Assembly (NCBI GenBank): GCA_016124425.1
Contig: WGNT01000123.1
Location: 1 to 55,454, forward strand
Source: Cytophagales bacterium
GTDB taxonomy: Bacteria; Bacteroidota; Bacteroidia; Cytophagales; Cyclobacteriaceae
Length of the DNA stretch: 55,454 nt
Direction of reading: 5' to 3'
Part shown: positions 54,684-55,454 of the stretch, one piece after another
Layout of the letters: every line of letters begins with the position of its first letter
How positions within the stretch are numbered: position 1 is the first letter of the stretch
Translations under genes and position numbers: made by a program
Notes under the pieces: generated by a model
What the model was told of the DNA's origin: nothing
Database searches by the model: none
Seen by the model: the letters and a program-made list of their open reading frames with translations, nothing else

Positions 54684-55343
54684 TTAATTAGACGAAATGC
54701 AAAAGTATTTTAACGAAGGAAATATCATTTTGACTCTAGGGGTTCTAGCCTTCTGCTATTTTGCTTATCAAGGAGTAAATCGAGATTTTATAAAAAGTGA
54801 GCAAGACTTGATTAGTGTTGAAGGCCAATATGCTCACCATACCTTTTTGGATAATACAGGATTCAAAAATATGGGGCGTGAGTACTACATATGGATTGAA
54901 GGGTACTCAAATAGATTTCAAGTTCCTGCCAATTATTTAAGCGTATTTCAAAAAGCTTTATTTGAACAAAAAGTAAAAAAAGGGGACAAAATTTCGATTA
55001 GCTATGCGAGGACTCAAAATGATAGAATTAATTCAAACGAAGACATATTCTTAACATCTATAAAAATTAATGGATTCACTTATTTGAACAAAAATGAAGT
55101 GCTAAAAATTGAAGACGAGCTATCAAAATCAAACTCGGACTTCTACATTGGACTAATGTATTTAGCTGTCGGACTAATTGCTTTTGTAAGACATAGATTA
55201 AAAAGAAAAAAACTAATGCCAACAATGGCTAAGAAAACATAGGGGTTGCAGTGCAGTTCGAAACAGTGAATTTCCTTACTTTGTTCTTGTCTCGGTCGAC
55301 AAGAACGCAGCTCGAAATCCCCTACGTTTCTTAGCCTGAACCG
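54678..55343 (+). mobile_element. Gene cassette 2 (666 bases, one gene)
   Basis: It begins TTGGCATTA (54678-54686) and carries the exact reverse complement TAATGCCAA at 55214-55222, near its end. This repeats, with a different sequence, the relation seen in cassette 1. Its single gene starts 19 bases after the left boundary. One sample line (54901-54960) has 19 G+C of 60, well below the operons to the left. Confidence 0.85.
54697..55242 (+). CDS. Two-helix membrane protein of unknown function (cassette 2)
   Basis: A 181-residue protein. An N-terminal helix (IILTLGVLAFCYFAYQGV, about 9-26) and a C-terminal helix (FYIGLMYLAVGLIAFV, about 148-163) bracket an extracytoplasmic domain of about 120 residues with motifs FKNMGREYYIWIEGYSNRF and KKGDKISISYAR. 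The C-terminal end is basic (RHRLKRKK). Its last nine codons (LMPTMAKKT) are encoded by the attC site, so the tail may vary with recombination history. No known family was recognised. Confidence 0.75.
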   Translation: MQKYFNEGNIILTLGVLAFCYFAYQGVNRDFIKSEQDLISVEGQYAHHTFLDNTGFKNMGREYYIWIEGYSNRFQVPANYLSVFQKALFEQKVKKGDKISISYARTQNDRINSNEDIFLTSIKINGFTYLNKNEVLKIEDELSKSNSDFYIGLMYLAVGLIAFVRHRLKRKKLMPTMAKKT

Positions 55344-55349
55344 TTGTGC
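55214..55349 (+). repeat. attC site 2 (end of cassette 2)
   Basis: R'' TGCCAAC lies at 55217-55223. L'' GGCTAAGAAA (55227-55236) pairs perfectly with L' TTTCTTAGCC (55327-55336), and AGGGG (55241-55245) pairs with CCCCT (55319-55323). An internal hairpin GTTCTTGTC/GACAAGAAC (55283-55291/55298-55306) has a 6-base loop. The spacer TGAACC precedes R' GTTGTGC (55343-55349), which belongs to the next cassette. The core is 133 bases, near the long end of attC lengths. Confidence 0.85.
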
Positions 55350-55454
55350 CTCATGAAAATAAAAAAGATAGTTTGGCAGTAGTTTTAAGCTTTGGCTGGA
55401 TTTAAAAAATTAGTAAATAGCGCAATTCTGATTTTTTTTAAGATTTGAACTTTA
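55344..55454 (+). mobile_element. Start of gene cassette 3 (runs past the window)
   Basis: The cassette starts TTGTGCCTCATGAAAATAA. The ATG at 55354 opens a frame of only nine codons before a TAG (MKIKKIVWQ). No other gene begins before the window edge. This could be a broken or non-coding cassette, or the gene may start further right. It shows that the array continues. Confidence 0.65.

Noticed and set aside
54607..54696. Reading the hairpin at the end of cassette 1 as a simple terminator
   Set aside because: There is no T-run after it, and its outer boxes match the start of the cassette 1.8 kb away, which a terminator does not explain.
1..55454. tRNA, rRNA or CRISPR arrays
   Set aside because: No cloverleaf with a GGTTCGAATC-type arm, no rRNA core and no regularly spaced direct repeats with unique spacers were found. 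The repeats present are palindromic or cassette-bound.

Overview
The window looks like chromosomal DNA of a Bacteroidota bacterium, probably order Cytophagales and perhaps Cyclobacteriaceae. This rests on a T9SS type A C-terminal domain, an OmpA/TPR/beta-propeller protein of PorE type, Bacteroidota-restricted families (DUF4924, DUF6503, the long PurF variant) and TAnnTTTG-type -7 promoter elements. The exact genus is inference. No rRNA, tRNA or CRISPR array was seen.

Positions 1-34983 are mostly ordinary core genes in short operons. They include folD-queE-ompA, lepA, an SF1 helicase, ACP phosphodiesterase, an M42 peptidase, a PurF-type amidotransferase, a GH3 lipoprotein, an AraC-type regulator with a membrane N-terminus, cystathionine beta-synthase and pyrR-pyrB. 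They continue with EVE, polX, murF, a T9SS cargo protein, a nitrilase-family amidase, the ric/ruvX/def operon and a CtpA-like protease. Two intergenic stretches (13216-13946 and 35548-36255) are packed with REP-like palindromes and long direct repeats.

Positions 35101-51128 hold envelope and transport genes: a VOC protein, an M1 peptidase, a TonB-dependent receptor, DUF2892 with a tiny membrane ORF, a BCCT transporter, a voltage-sensor-like protein without a pore, and a GH113-like hydrolase. A tight five-gene operon follows (DUF547, FAD oxidoreductase, polyferredoxin-like membrane protein, GT2 glycosyltransferase, DUF6503). Its promoter carries a perfect palindrome.

The main find is at 51560-55454. 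A tyrosine recombinase (51671-52837) is followed in the same orientation by at least two complete mobile gene cassettes and the start of a third. Each complete cassette begins with a sequence that is the exact reverse complement of a sequence near its own end: 52863-52874 with 54615-54626, and 54678-54686 with 55214-55222. That is the signature expected when a circular cassette's attC site (R''/R' boxes) is split by integration at G^TT. Both junction sites fold into attC-like hairpins and share the 3' boundary AACCG^TTG. The recombinase has the SPLD C-terminal motif also present in IntI1, but lacks the insert that defines classical IntI. It points the same way as the cassettes, unlike class 1 integrons. 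The first cassette encodes a small protein resembling Trypco1 and a HELGH zinc metallopeptidase, possibly a defence module. The second encodes a two-helix membrane protein. I read this as an atypical integron in a Bacteroidota chromosome that continues past the right edge.
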